Assembly (NCBI GenBank): GCA_905147135.1
Contig: LR990048.1
Location: 14,306,563-14,370,562 of the forward strand
Origin: Blastobasis lacticolella
Lineage: Eukaryota > Arthropoda > Insecta > Lepidoptera > Blastobasidae
Direction of reading: 5' to 3'
Length of the DNA stretch: 64,000 nucleotides
Shown piece by piece: positions 32,398-43,424 of this stretch. Position numbers and translations under genes: made by a program. The notes under the pieces are model-generated. The model was not told the origin of the DNA. It did no database searches and saw only the letters and a program-made list of their open reading frames with translations. Each line of letters opens with the position of its first letter. Position 1 is the stretch's first letter.

Positions 32398-32404
32398 TGT
32401 GGAG

Positions 32405-32475
32405 AAAATAAAATATTTATTTATTAATTTAAAAACTTTATTGCACAATAACACAATTGGCGGACTTAAAGCCAT
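32405..32475 (-). mobile_element. LINE 3' end, same family as 1484-1545
   Basis: ATTTAAAAACTTTATTGCAC, AATAACACAATTGGCGGACT, then TAAAGCCATTAAGG. It abuts the plus-strand LINE tail just upstream, so two retrotransposon 3' ends face each other here. Confidence 0.65.
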
Positions 32476-32601
32476 TAAGGCTTAGTATATTTTAATATTT
32501 CTATTATGTTATCAAATAAAAGGAGTCCACTTGGAAAGTAGGAATTGAGGAGTACCAATCTTCAATTCTGCATACGGGTGTATTTACGCGCTCAGGGATA
32601 T

Positions 32602-32768
32602 CTATGATCCAGGGTTTGACAGATCAGGTAACTCAGGAGCGCCAGCTATCTGGCCTCTGTGACCCTGCTGCCAGGGAAACCTGAGCAACTTGGATCATGA
32701 TTACTCATTCAGTCGCCTGAATGTGCAGGTTTCATCACGTTGTTTTACCTCACCGTAAGAGCATCGTA
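32602..32768 (-). mobile_element. SINE family B, minus strand, head lost
   Basis: ATGATCCAGGGTTTGACAGA, TCAGGTAACTC, AACTTGGATCATGATTACTC, TCAGTCGCCTGAATGTGCAG and CCTCACCGTAAGAGCATCG are the body blocks in inverse order. It stops before the tRNA-like head. Confidence 0.8.
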
Positions 32769-32937
32769 ACATTTCGTCTACGTAAGAAATACATTATTAA
32801 CAAAATTAGTTCGTTGTGCCACGCGACAACCTTGACAAAACTCCTGCGCATTCTCTATTTCGGATCGGAAGCAATGCATAAGCGCACACACTCAGACTGA
32901 CATTAGCTGTGTGCTTTCTACGATGCGCGTGCATCAA

Positions 32938-32992
32938 AGGTGTCGGTAGTATTGTACTCTGTCGGACACCATACGGACTACATAATGTAAAT
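32938..32992 (+). repeat. Family C right-end fragment
   Basis: GGTGTCGGTAGTATTGTACT, then CTGTCGGACACCATACGGAC, matches the GGTGCTATTCTACTCTGCCG…CACACGG end of 16497-16765. The preceding 120 bp may be a very diverged remainder. Confidence 0.5.
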
Positions 32993-33929
32993 TAGCCTAG
33001 GTGCTTACTGCAACAATGTTTCAGCCCATTATTTTAATTCTAGGGTTGTAGTAAAAAATATTACTTTTGACGCCGCTAATTGTTTTGTTTTCGCTTAGTT
33101 CTTGTCGCGGTTTCGTGAAGAATGCTTATTATAACGATAATACTAGACGTGGAATAAATGTGTTTGCTTGGCTCGTATGTATTGCTAGGCCATTTATCTG
33201 AATAGGTACAACGCAATACAACACAACAAAATATTTTAGTAACTCGTTGAGAGCTACGATTTTTTTTTAATTTGAAATAATAATTTAAAGTGACTTTGCT
33301 TATACATAGTACCATGTAAATCATTAGTAGTAGTTAGTAAAGACACTGTTACCGATAAACTGGTACAGAGTTATACTATATATTTTAATTATATAGGTAA
33401 GTACTTAAGTTCGAAATAAATAAAAATATGTAGACAGCTAATAAATCGATTTATTATAGAAAAACTAGTTCAGAAAATGCGAATACCCTAGTGTGCTTGA
33501 TCGCCCTGGAACTGAGCAGACAAATCTGTCTATGCAATTTCTAGTTTTGGTTCTAGATGGTTTACGTCTGCATCAGGGCGGAGTAAAGCACGGACTCAAT
33601 TGTATACGAGGCTAACGTTGCTGTGTTCGAACCTGGGTATTATATGAAGTTATTGACTTATTGTCTGTCTTTCGTTTGCATTTCTAATGGTGTATTTAAT
33701 GCCAGTAATACTTGCTTTATACTGCGATTAGCGACATAAATATATGCATGAATTTACATATATTATAAGCAGTTATTTTGAAATTACGTTCCTCTATATC
33801 TCAAGCGTACAAGCGTACCCCCTTCGTTACAAGACGTAGACATAGGTATGGTATATGGAGATAACAGCGCAAAAAGATAACAACTAAAACGGCTCATAAA
33901 ATTCATCAACTCGGCTCTACATCAGGCAT
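32993..33929. other. No supported gene; possible degenerate SINE head
   Basis: At 33600-33650 CTGTGTTCGAACCTGGGTAT resembles a pol III B-box region, but no A-box at the expected distance is convincing. The rest is AT-rich and featureless. Confidence 0.3.
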
Positions 33930-35035
33930 GGTCCACATATCATCGCGCGAACACGTTAATTGTCATAATTGCCGGTCTAATAATAGATGCGAATATCGCA
34001 AACCAATTTGCATACGCGTGAGCCGGCTCGCCGCTCATTAACGCCAGACGAGCATTACTCGCCACACAAAAGCTCGCTAACATAATGATCGTTTTTCAAC
34101 CACTTTCTTCCGCGTAAAAAGTGAACAATTTATTGCAGGTGCACAAAAAACCTGGTAAAAAACCTAACTCAATTGACATGGCGGCGGCGGGCGGCCGCGG
34201 TTATGATACAATTGTATGCTACTTTTTCCGAAGGCTACCTCATGTTCCTTTTTCGTATTCAGCCAGTATTTCTTTTCACTTTCACTGGAATGTGTTGTAC
34301 TGTATTCAGTTTGTGTTTAACCAAATTCCATTAAACTGTCAATTGGGCCGCCCAAATTGTGTAATGAATGAAATTGTTGCGTTCACGGGCGGTGGGTCCG
34401 CTTTGCTTTTATTTGATTCCTTCTCGCTGAGAACCGTTTCTGTTTCCGCGTCGCGTCGATCAAAGCTAAAAGGGACTGTCCTATCATCGTTCCCGGCGAT
34501 GCCTCGGACGTCTATTCATAACATGATCTGGATTAATTTTCATTATACGATTGGAATCGTGTGTTGCAAGCCGCATTCTCCTCTTGTCAGAGAGGCAAGT
34601 GGTTCATTAAAAGGTGAAATTAGCTGAATCATCCCTGTCATTTGAGTCACGCAGCTAAACGGGCAGGCGCATTGTGCAATGCCGTCATTGCAGCAACGGT
34701 TGCAGGTAGCTGCTGCATATTTGTTTGTTAGGGACGATGAACTCGGTAGTAATAAACACAGCCATTGAGCCACCGGTTGGCGTTGATGCCGCGTCAGCGA
34801 TACCCGACGCCCTCCGGCCACTTCCTCCGTGGACTCCGGTAGCTAAACACGAGACCGTTACGTTGAACATTCTTTGTTTAAACTTTGTTTAAATTCTCAC
34901 ATTTGTGCGCCATTTTAGCGTTACTTTCGGCAGTTTATCAGCCGCAATTGCAAAATTAACGGAGCGGCGTTCCGTGTTTTCGCGAAACTAAAACAGTTCG
35001 CAAATTAACACAGTTATCAAGTTCATGTTTAATAC
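33930..35035. promoter_or_regulatory. 1.1-kb GC-richer non-repetitive island
   Basis: Bounded by AT-rich DNA and free of the window's repeats. It has dense words such as ACACGTTAATTGTCATAATT, ACCAATTTGCATACGCGTGA, a GCGGCGGCGGGCGGCCGCGG run at 34181, AACTGTCAATTGGGCC, ATGAATGAAATTGTTGCG and TTTATCAGCCGCAATTGCAA. The 168-codon frame from a GTG at 34121-34627 is the window's longest, yet its translation has no domain and no low-complexity or codon pattern I can support as protein; the opposite strand is also open for 92 codons. A conserved non-coding or enhancer cluster is more likely. Confidence 0.3.
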
Positions 35036-35394
35036 TTTCTTTTCTTATTAAAGCTTATTTAATTATGGCCATTAACCATCTAGTGCTGCTCGCGGGGTAT
35101 AAACAGTCCGTAATGAGATGTCCTTGCGAATTTACGGCTCCTCATTTGCCTGGCGTAAGACGTAAATATAAGTTTTTTTATGTCATACGGTAGGCAAACA
35201 GGCAAGCGGAAAGTTGGTGAAATTATTAACCGATATTATTATTAATGAGCGATATTTGGCAGGTGTAAACAGAGCATGGCGCCTGGCTCAATTTATTTGG
35301 ATTATTATTCTAATTAATGTTGCTTCGTACAAGGCGACTCGTGTCCTTTTGCGACACAAGAGCAGATAACCCATATGCCATGCCATCTTAGCAC

Positions 35395-35605
35395 TTAGGT
35401 GTCATTATATAACAAAAACGCAGACCCGCAGTTGCGAAAATTATATGACTTCTGCATGAAAATTGTGCTGGCTACCTTACCATCAAATCGGAACACAACA
35501 ATGTAAACATTATTTCTTGACGGGAGCTATTTTATTATGGATAAGGTGGTGGTGCCCAACCAAAATGTCTCAGGCTTAACAGAGTCCTACAGTCGGTCTT
35601 ACAGA
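35395..35605 (+). repeat. Family G-like repeat, degenerate
   Basis: ACCTTACCATCAAATCGGAA, then CACAACAATG, TTATGGATAAGGTGGTGGTG and CCCAACCAAAATGTCTCAGG match the second half of the 15132 copy (CTTACCTTGCTCC, GATCACAACAACG, GATAAGGCGGTGGTACTCAC). The 5' half is unrecognisable. Confidence 0.5.
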
Positions 35606-35819
35606 TATGCCAGCTGGGGCTTCACTATACCAGAAAATGGGGAAATGATCCACTACTAATGTGGTGGATGCTTAAGTCCAGCGGTTGTGGACTCTTGATG
35701 ATGAGTTCTAGGGTGTAAGGCGACAAATCCTTACCGCGAGGCTGAATTAAGTATAAACGCAGGGCCAGCCTGACTGGTAAAATTATATACTTTAGATATG
35801 TGGATACTTATTAGTACGA

Positions 35820-36115
35820 TTAAAATAATGGCCGACACGTCGCGTAGCTTCACGCTCGAGCGACTAATGATGGACTAACGTCGCCTCTTTCTCGCTCAGC
35901 CAATAGAATTTAATAATCCTTTTTTTCTGCCTCGCAAACCTCCTTTGACACGGATAATAATACGGCGCACTAAAAGGACTAAATTATAGGAATCGCCATA
36001 GAGCACACGCAGTCGGTTTCGCTTTTAAGCAGCTGCTAAAGGACTATAAATTATTTCCAGTTCTTAAAAAGAAAGTCGATCCTTTTATTATTTTATAATT
36101 ACACATTCATAATTT
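35820..36115. promoter_or_regulatory. Non-repetitive island, possible enhancer
   Basis: Single-copy-looking DNA with AGCGACTAATGATGGACTAA, CAGCCAATAGAATTTAATAA, ACGGATAATAATACGGCGCA, CTAAAGGACTATAAATTATT. The density of TAAT cores and CpG differs from the repeat-derived surroundings. Evidence is compositional only. Confidence 0.2.
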
Positions 36116-36284
36116 CCTTTACACCAGGGTGCTTGTGAGACCAGTTACAAACGCAATGCTGAGACCGGGTAGCATGAAGCATCGCATGCCGATGCTGTGT
36201 GATTGTTTCGTACTTTGAGGCCTATTTTAGCAATGCAACAAGCTTGCCGCTCGATGGATGTGCCTCGTAATGCCGTTGGCAAAG

Positions 36285-36330
36285 CGAGGTTGACCAAGGT
36301 CTTTCGCTGGGGTCCCTGAGACTGTACTAT
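36285..36330 (+). repeat. Repeat J, copy 1
   Basis: GGCAAAGCGAGGTTGAC and TTTCGCTGGGGTCCCTGA recur at 51215-51265 as GGCGAAGCGAGGTTGAC and TTCCGCTGGGGATCTCTGA. The extent of the repeat beyond this block is unclear. Confidence 0.5.
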
Positions 36331-36561
36331 ATTTACAAATACTACTGTTCTGCTCATTTCTCATCGTTTCACTTCTCTATAATAAATTTCGTTAACGCCA
36401 GAATCGCGCCAAAAGTAGGTAATACAGGTATGCGATAATTACTGCTTAACGAGCTCCTAGAACCACTTAAAAGTAAATATTACTTTAAAGTGTCCAAGAC
36501 CGATTCCCAGTCCGCACTACATTTTGGCACGGAGTGGTTAAGTGGTCGGAAAATAAATAAA

Positions 36562-36837
36562 TCATTTATTTAACGAGTTGATGCGTGTCTTTAGGGCAGT
36601 CTTGACAGTCTGGGCACCTGGGCACTGTTTATTCGTATAATTTTGTGACCATTCATCAAAACGGTTGACGCAAGACGGCTTCTCGGGACTACTGAGCTCG
36701 TATGTAAAAAAGTGTATGATAAATAAAACTACGACAAGCGAAGACATAAATAGAACATAATGTAACACACTTTTGTTTCCATTTGGCAGCAGTTGACAGT
36801 ACAATGAAATACTGAGTTTCGAATTCACGATGTCCAT
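36562..36837 (-). CDS. 91-codon frame with one membrane segment, uncertain
   Basis: An ATG-initiated frame on the minus strand encodes a polar start, a continuous hydrophobic stretch of about 24 residues (HYVLFMSSLVVVLFIIHFF within it, residues roughly 25-48), and a polar tail with two cysteines (SCVNRFDEW, NKQCPGAQ). AATAAA signals follow the stop directly on the minus strand. That would fit a small type II membrane protein or an exon. However, I recognise no family, the AT-rich DNA could produce such a frame by chance, and there is no promoter or splice evidence. Confidence 0.15.
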   Translation of the reverse strand: MDIVNSKLSISLYCQLLPNGNKSVLHYVLFMSSLVVVLFIIHFFTYELSSPEKPSCVNRFDEWSQNYTNKQCPGAQTVKTALKTRINSLNK

Positions 36838-38640
36838 AGCAGTATATCATTATACATTATAGAAGCTTTATATACAATTCGTCAAAGGATAGAACCGACG
36901 ACGTATTGAAAAGGATTTTCAAATCTTACCCTTCACCAAAAAATTTGTTCCCAGGAGTCGTAAAGCAAAAACGATTATATCAAATCGCACCGTTACAAGA
37001 TACCTCACAATGAAATGGACGTGCAAATAACTCGTTTAACTGCCACGACAGTTTAAAAAGCGGGTGTCCATTCCAGAATCAGTGTACCCGTTCAATCTTC
37101 TCGCATTATCTGAATCTAAATTGGGTGTAAAAATAACTAAGACTTGTTATCACCCGGGAGTAATTCCATTGAGAGTTATAGTCATCTGCCCTACCATCCC
37201 TCAAAGTCAACGGGGAAAAATGGCGTCTGGCGCTGAAACCTCGTAATCTGCTTTCGCTGCGCCCTTACAAGGCAAAAACTGATAAATAACCAGACTTGGA
37301 CGTCCTCTCACCTCGTTTGTTCTTTTTAAACGCAAGCAGCGATTACTACTACATATATATTTATCACTGTGTAGAGTTATCTGCCCACAACCGGTGGTAG
37401 TCTCTCTGTCAAGCTTCAGGAGTCTGTTCGCCTTATTTCTGCTGCTAAGCAACAATGTTCGCTTTGTTGTTGGTATTTCCTTTTGAAGCATATCATCAGA
37501 TTCGATCTCAAATTACGATGTCTTAACAACCACATACACTCCATCGTCCAAATTAGTGGACGATCAAAATGTATCGTGGATACGATAATTACAGCTCCTC
37601 AAGAAAGCTGTCGTCCTGTTTGTCACGGTTGAAAAGAAGGTTCAATTCTCAATATAAAGTTTAATCAAAATACATTGTTGATTTTCAATTGCACACGTCG
37701 AAATGAGACGTTAAAATTGTACGATCCCCACATTCAGCTTATTCATTACACTATCATCGTTCGTGGTGTTACGGTTTTATTTTAAGTCAGGTCTCAACGC
37801 AGTAATGTACACAATTAATTGTTTAAATTACATGGCTTTACTTTTTAATTGACGTTGAGCCGCCGCCGGCGTTGCTCCATTTACAACCAAATTAAACTTA
37901 AACGCGAATAATTCAAGTCTTAAATTAAAAAAGGCTGGAGACCGGGCATCGTTCAGTAACATTGTATAAACGTCACCCATTTTTGCATATTGTAAACCTC
38001 TCAAGGATCTAGATGTATGCATTTATTAATATATGTAGAGTTATTAATATTCTAAATAAGGACGACTTTAATATGTATGCATTACTTAGGTACTTAATTG
38101 ACGACGCCATATTTCTTACTATCGTTTGTGCGTTGTAATGGTTTTACAGTATCTGAAGCTTGAACTGCAGCGACAACGTCGATATTACTTCAATAAAATA
38201 CTAAGTAGGACTTTCTATTTACACTATTTTCTAATACTGATGCTAAACGTCAATGATCCTGCTCTGAACAGTATCTATATTAGCATATTAAGAGGTGGAA
38301 AAGAAACTAAAAGTAATAGGGCCGCAAACCAGGCCTAGTATCCTTATACGCGCGCACAACAGCGTATCAGGTTGCAGTTTGTCTTGGGACCTTATTAATA
38401 TTAATTAATCTGTGTACCACAGCCATAAACGTATGACTTACTGTTTCTGATGAAGATAGCAATTTACTTATCCATGATTTTTATGGGGTATAAAAAGATT
38501 GTTGATCGGAGCTGAGTAATTGTGCGCGTTAGACGGAACCAACGGAAGTGTACGATCTTGGCTGTCGATAAATTCAATTTAAGAATAAGCTTGTGGTGGA
38601 ATTATCATGTATTATTCAGACCGCCTATTAGCGCCGCCTA
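36838..38640. other. No supported gene
   Basis: 1.8 kb of ordinary DNA. A small hairpin at 37543-37564 (ATCGTCCA arms, AATTAG loop) and a 94-codon minus-strand frame at 37207-37491 without recognised motifs are all that I note. Confidence 0.4.
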
Positions 38641-38890
38641 GGAGCATCGGTGGCTGATTGGTTACGGTATTCGACTCCTAAGCGAGAGGTTCCGGGTTTG
38701 AATCCCACTACCGCCATGTACCAATGAGTCTTTTCTGAGTTGTGTACATTAGTTGAATATTAACGGATGCTCTTACGATGAGGGAAAACTGCGTGATGAA
38801 TGTGTGACCATGATAACATCTGGTCAGATTCCCCTGGTAGTAGGGTCACACAGGTTAGATGGCAGTCGCTCCACTGTAATTACCTGATGT
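38641..38890 (+). mobile_element. SINE family B with well-kept head
   Basis: GCATCGGTGGCTGATTGGTT is the A-box region, then TATTCGACTCCTAAGCGAGA and GTTCCGGGTTTGAATCCCAC (B-box), CATGTACCAATGAGTC and CATTAGTTGAATATTAACGG. The 3' part stops after TCCACTGTAATTACCTGATG. The head shows this family is tRNA-derived, though from a tRNA different from family A. Confidence 0.85.
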
Positions 38891-39004
38891 ATATTTATTT
38901 TATCCAGACCGCCTATTAGATACTTTACTCGACAATTACAGATTGTGTAACTTTTGTGTTTTGTGTGACTATATCAGAATGCGTTGTGGCCAACGTTTTT
39001 TAGG

Positions 39005-39060
39005 CTTTTGATGCGAGGATGCCGACGGTCGTGGGGGAGAAATACTGATGATGATGATGT
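39005..39060 (+). mobile_element. RTE-like LINE terminal fragment
   Basis: GATGCGAGGATGCCGACGGT and a trailing (GAT)n run (GATGATGATGATG) match the 3' terminus expected for the RTE-like family (compare 51348-51506 and 24050-24075). The middle part is deleted. Confidence 0.45.
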
Positions 39061-39769
39061 AAGTGCGTTGTTACACCGTCTACCATGAATGAAATAGAAA
39101 AGATAGTCAATATTTAGGTACTAACGCTCAACTCCGTGGTGTCCAGCTGAGTAGATTAACACCCGTATTCACTTACGACTTTCGGTTGCAGTTGCGTTTA
39201 CGTTTGGCTATAAATGTGAGTAGAAGCGCTCGTGAGACCTGGAACCTATAAGCGTAACACTGGTACGAAAATCATTTGTTCGATGAACGTGGGCAGACAA
39301 TAACGCTCATCATCCACGTCGTGGCTTAGATTTCGTAATGCGTCAATAATCGATAGCCCAAGGCGGGTTATCAAATCGTACTAATTTATGAACATTGTTG
39401 GCGATGAGTGTGTAACATCGTTTTGAATATCGTTCGTTCGATGAACGACCAGACACGTGAGATCATCGGTACGAATCACTACCAGTCGATTGAGTTGGGT
39501 CGAAAGTCTTCGGCTCGAAAAAACGCTGGCTCTCCCAATTATGTGCTGTTGAGGTTTCCTTGTAAATGGGATCAATAAATAGTACTTATTTTTTGTCTAA
39601 ATTATCACGTAAACAGTTTTTACCAGATTTATATCCGATAAACATAAAATAAGTACACAAGCATCACTATAAACTTATACCAAGACGAACATCCACACCA
39701 AAAAAACATTTTTGTTAAGTACATAAATTCCCTAAATTTGGGCAATCAACACTGCGCCCCTGGCAACAC
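39061..39769. other. No supported gene
   Basis: Single-copy-looking DNA. A direct echo, CGAAAATCATTTGTTCGATG at 39266 and CGTTCGTTCGATGAACGACC at 39431, suggests a small local duplication. Confidence 0.35.
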
Positions 39770-39960
39770 CGGATAGGCAAAGGCGGTGCAAAGTGAAGGC
39801 CGCACGGAGGCCGGTCGTCGACCGAGCTATTTATACGCTACGAGTTGACTGCAACCTGTCTCGCGGTGCGCAGACTAGCGCCGGCCAGAGGCAGGCTTGG
39901 CGCCGTTTGAGTTTAGTATTAGTACTCTGTGGCGTCTCGTAAACTTGTGTTTTTATGTGA
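39770..39960 (+). promoter_or_regulatory. GC-rich segment with possible TATA promoter
   Basis: GC- and CpG-rich DNA with TATTTATA at 39829-39836 followed, about 35-45 bp downstream, by GCGGTGCGCAGACTAGCGCC, which could hold a start site. Downstream sequence stays GC-rich for 60 bp before turning AT-rich. No open frame of length follows within 300 bp, so any transcript would have a long leader or be non-coding. The assignment is inference from composition and one motif. Confidence 0.25.
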
Positions 39961-41752
39961 GGGGGAAGGCCTAAGGGCAGCAGACAAAATGTTATTGTTT
40001 AAACTCAGACTTTTGACTTGCAGTGGGACAAAGAGGGAAAATAATAAAAAAAAAAATCACACCCGCACAGCACATAAAATAAGTGTTTGTTAAAGAAAAT
40101 CTTCTGTAAATTTCTTTATGAATGTGACAGTTAGCCTTAAAATGTTAAATTAAATTAAATTGAAATAAATTTTTGTTAATGCGAAATTTTTTTTTTAATA
40201 ATTTTTGGTTTCATCATATATATTCGCTATCTACACTGTACACCTTTGTTTTTCCCATGCAAATGTTTATGGCACACTCATGAAACACATATCGTGCGAG
40301 TAGAATTAAAAACGTGTACATGATCAAGTGCCAATTAGCAACTCGCTGTCTCACTCCAGCCAGACATAGTAGCTAAAAGGCGACATAGGCGTGGTCGCAA
40401 TAAATTCACATACGTATTACCCATGCAAACATAAACAAGGTGTAATTTTCAACCATACGTTTATGTGTATTCAAGATATTGATATTTACGATTTCGCGCC
40501 AGAAATCCAGTTTATATGTCATATAGTTTTCCTTTTTTCGCATCCCTACTTATTACGATAGAACAGTTAATAATTATGAATATCATTATTACGTACTTAG
40601 TCTGAATGTTGAGGTTACTCTGTGCAAGTCCATAGATCCAATGACATCTAAGCTTCATGGGCTGCTAACCGACGTCCGTCTTTGAACCAACGCTGACTGA
40701 TTTGAGCGCGTTTGACGTCTTCAGATAAGTTATCGGTAATATTTCCTTTAATTAATTCATTATGTCGGTCTCGATGTTTGTCTTCGAGTTAATGATAGCG
40801 ATGAATTTACGATGAATAAATGATACTTGAAAAGCTAGGTATTTTGTATTTTGCGTGGTATTCTATAAATAGTATTTGTAGTTCCTATTAGAAAAGCTTA
40901 TTTACCTATAGAGTAGGTATATATAGATGGTACGATACGTGACAAAGATATATAAGTATCTAGGTTTACGAGTAGTCCAAACTGTTTGTATTTAGGTTTT
41001 ACCACAAACAAATTTAATCTTCCTAAAATGTCTAATATTCATCACGACAGTGTAAAAGTGAGATCGGTACCTATTGTCATCCCGTGACAATGATACATAA
41101 TAAATGCATCAGGTACAGAAACATAATTAATAAATCATTTATTTAGAATTTCTTAAGTGTTTTACCTATTTTATATAATGAATTTTATTAATAATTATAA
41201 TTATTTTTAATATTTAATATTATCATATTACTAAATAATAAAGATTACTTTTTTATTATTATTAAAACTTAACTTTTGTAAATCAGTGCCGGTTTTATAT
41301 TGTGTAACCAAATCATGGCACTCTTTGCGCTTGATTATTTTATTTATTATATTCTGTACCCTCTGTCTCGCGCCACTACACTGCACCGATAGATTGAGTG
41401 ACGGTTAAATCTGATAGCGATCGGCGAGTGCTGACGGTGTAGGCGCCGCGCTTTGCACCTTTCTCATCTTCATCTGCAGACAGTATATGGACCAATTCGC
41501 GAAATAAGGCCCTTAAGAAAAACCCTTTTGTCTCTAGACTTCCTAGAGTCTAGGGCTTATGAGCTAAGGGTAGTTCCGTTGATTGATCGTGTGTAGTATT
41601 CGGCAGCGAAGAATATGGCACCAAACTCTACCGCAATTGGGTGCCGTACAGATTAACTTCTTAAAAGCAGACCTGCTAATACCTCCGTGATACAAACAAT
41701 TTTTAACTTTTTATTCTTTTAAGTTTGATGTCTGCTACCTGCCAGCCATAGG
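39961..41752. other. Strongly AT-rich DNA, no supported gene
   Basis: 40060-41300 is among the most AT-rich parts of the window, with runs such as TTAATAATTATAATTATTTT. 41360-41480 is briefly GC-richer (GATAGCGATCGGCGAGTGCT). No coding or repeat identity. Confidence 0.4.
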
Positions 41753-41980
41753 GACTAGCTTTTGCCCGCGACTTGGTCCGATTATAATGTTCCAAATTCG
41801 GTTATAACTTTGCAGACCCTTTTCCGCGGGAACCACATTGGATTTTGGGATAAATTATAGCCTGTGCGCAATTCTGGGCTATTGCTGCTAAATTCATCAA
41901 AATCTGCTCAGTAGTGTCCAAACAAACATCCAAACATATACCTTTTCAACTTTCGCATTTATTATATTAGTAGGATAGGA
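41753..41980 (+). mobile_element. Interspersed repeat family L, well preserved
   Basis: GACTAGCTTTTGCCCGCGAC head, TTTTGGGATAAATTATAGCC centre, AATTCATCAAAATCTGCTCA, then CAAACAAACATCCAAACATA and TTTCGCATTTATTATATTAG (then TAGGATAG) tail. It is the clearest copy of the family here. Confidence 0.8.
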
Positions 41981-42689
41981 TGGGCAACCCCTCCATCAAC
42001 GAGAGAGAAAGAGACATACTGTGCCAACCTCGCCGAGTAGGGCATAAAGGCAGTAGGGGCAAGTTGATGATGCCGATTTTGACATTTGTATTGTAACTCA
42101 ATAATCATTGACCACTTTCCATCAGGTGGCCGTAACATAAAAATAACATAACGTGTCCATTGTCATGTCCAACTTTTTGTCCTCTCTTAAATGAATTCCA
42201 ATATACTCGTTAACCATAAGTTACTTTTTGTATATTTTAACGGAAGGCATGCTGACAAAGAATTTTAATATCGTTTTCTAGGAAGTTTTTACACGGAAGC
42301 AGCAGCAGATGAAGCTCTCTATACGATATTTTTTACACCTATTTACGATACTGCTCTCCAATAAAGATTTTATGATCATTAATTACTGTATAATGAGTGT
42401 AGGATCAATTAAGCTTATACTTGACTAAATTTTCATTTTAACATGGAACACCGCTTGCTCGTTAGCTTTTAAAAACACACTTCACGTTTTTCCGGAAATA
42501 AGCATCGTTACGCAGAATTACTTTCAGTGATAATAAAACTCCTCACGTAATTCCAGAGGAAAGTTTTATCAAATAATAGAATTGGTAGATTTGGAATAAC
42601 AATGATGGTCCTAGGCTGATAATAATTGTAAACATCGGTCCGTATCAGTACGCTGCTGGATAATAAGCCTCCTCGATATTAGTTTAAGG
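41981..42689. other. No supported gene
   Basis: AT-rich DNA with a fragment near 42108-42130 (CCACTTTCCATCAGGTGGCC) reminiscent of family G in inverse. Nothing else. Confidence 0.35.
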
Positions 42690-42845
42690 TTTTGCCATAA
42701 TCTCCACGGCAGGCGGGTTGGAGATCGCAGTTAAAAAGTTTAATGTTTATCAGAGCGCTGCTTCCCGTTCTCTGTTGAATGTGTAAGTCCCCTCTTACGA
42801 TACCCGCGGGAAGAGTTGGGGTTGGTGAAAATTGTATTCTAATCC
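42690..42845 (+). repeat. Interspersed repeat family C, central part
   Basis: TTGCCATAATCTCCACGGCA, GGCGGGTTGGAGATCGCAGT, GCTGCTTCCCGTTCTCTG, then CCTCTTACGATACCCGCGGG and AAGAGTTGGGGTTGGTG. It lacks both outer ends. Confidence 0.7.
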
Positions 42846-42954
42846 GAGGACCTATTCTCATGCTGTGACATTTCAAATTCGTCTTTTAAAATAATATTTA
42901 TTTTTAACTACATATATTGTATTTATTTTTATGTATTTATATATATTGTATTTA

Positions 42955-43215
42955 GGTAGTATAACGCCCGTGATGTACCCCAACAATGGGCCCACAGAAT
43001 ACCAGCGCTGTGAGTCGTTTCTTGTGCCTCACAGCACATGCTGGGTGGAGACCATTTACGCTGGCCGCCGCGGCACCGACAGTGTCATGGGAGGCTACAT
43101 ATTGTCTAAATTAATATATTTTATGTGTTAATGTGTCCGTTGTCTGTAATTGTAACTGTTATTGTGTCGTGGTGTGCTATGTGTAATAAATGTATTTTCT
43201 TTCTTTCTTGCTTTT
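42955..43215 (+). mobile_element. Retrotransposon 3' end with (TTTC)n tail
   Basis: AATGGGCCCACAGAATACCA, CTCACAGCACATGCTGGGTG, GGCCGCCGCGGCACCGACAG precede a GTGTGCTATGTGTAATAAAT, then GTATTTTCTTTCTTTC terminus. AATAAA plus (TTTC)n fits a non-LTR element 3' end. The CAGCACATGCTG palindrome lies in it. The 66-codon frame is part of this repeat. Confidence 0.55.
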
Positions 43216-43265
43216 TTTCTAGCTAGAAATCCCCATTAATAATAACACTGAAATGTCTTTTGCAG

Positions 43266-43340
43266 CCAAAACATATTTCCTCAGATATCTTCGACAATCG
43301 TATAATGTCGAAGGTCGACTTCAGTAACGTTTTAATATAG
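43266..43340 (+). CDS. Weak candidate terminal exon, 24 codons
   Basis: An acceptor-like TGAAATGTCTTTTGCAG precedes 24 open codons reading PKHISSDIFDNRIMSKVDFS, then NVLI and a TAG. The peptide looks protein-like, but no polyadenylation signal follows closely and no gene is identifiable. A chance match is the likelier explanation. Confidence 0.12.
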   Translation, partial: PKHISSDIFDNRIMSKVDFSNVLI

Positions 43341-43399
43341 ATTTGTGTCTAAAAATGTGGAATTTGACATTTCACAGCGCGAGAATAGACCCCAGACTC

Positions 43400-43424
43400 C
43401 CATGTGGCAGATGTCGCCACATGG
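43400..43424. repeat. Short inverted repeat
   Basis: Nine-base arms CCATGTGGC and GCCACATGG around the loop AGATGTC. Function unknown. Confidence 0.75.

Noticed and set aside
33600..33650. Possible SINE or tRNA B-box at GTTCGAACC
   Set aside because: No A-box at a suitable distance and no body matching either SINE family.
34121..34627. 168-codon open frame, the longest in the window
   Set aside because: It begins at GTG and has no recognisable domain, and the opposite strand is also open over part of it. GC-richer composition with fewer stop codons explains it. Treated as part of a non-coding island.
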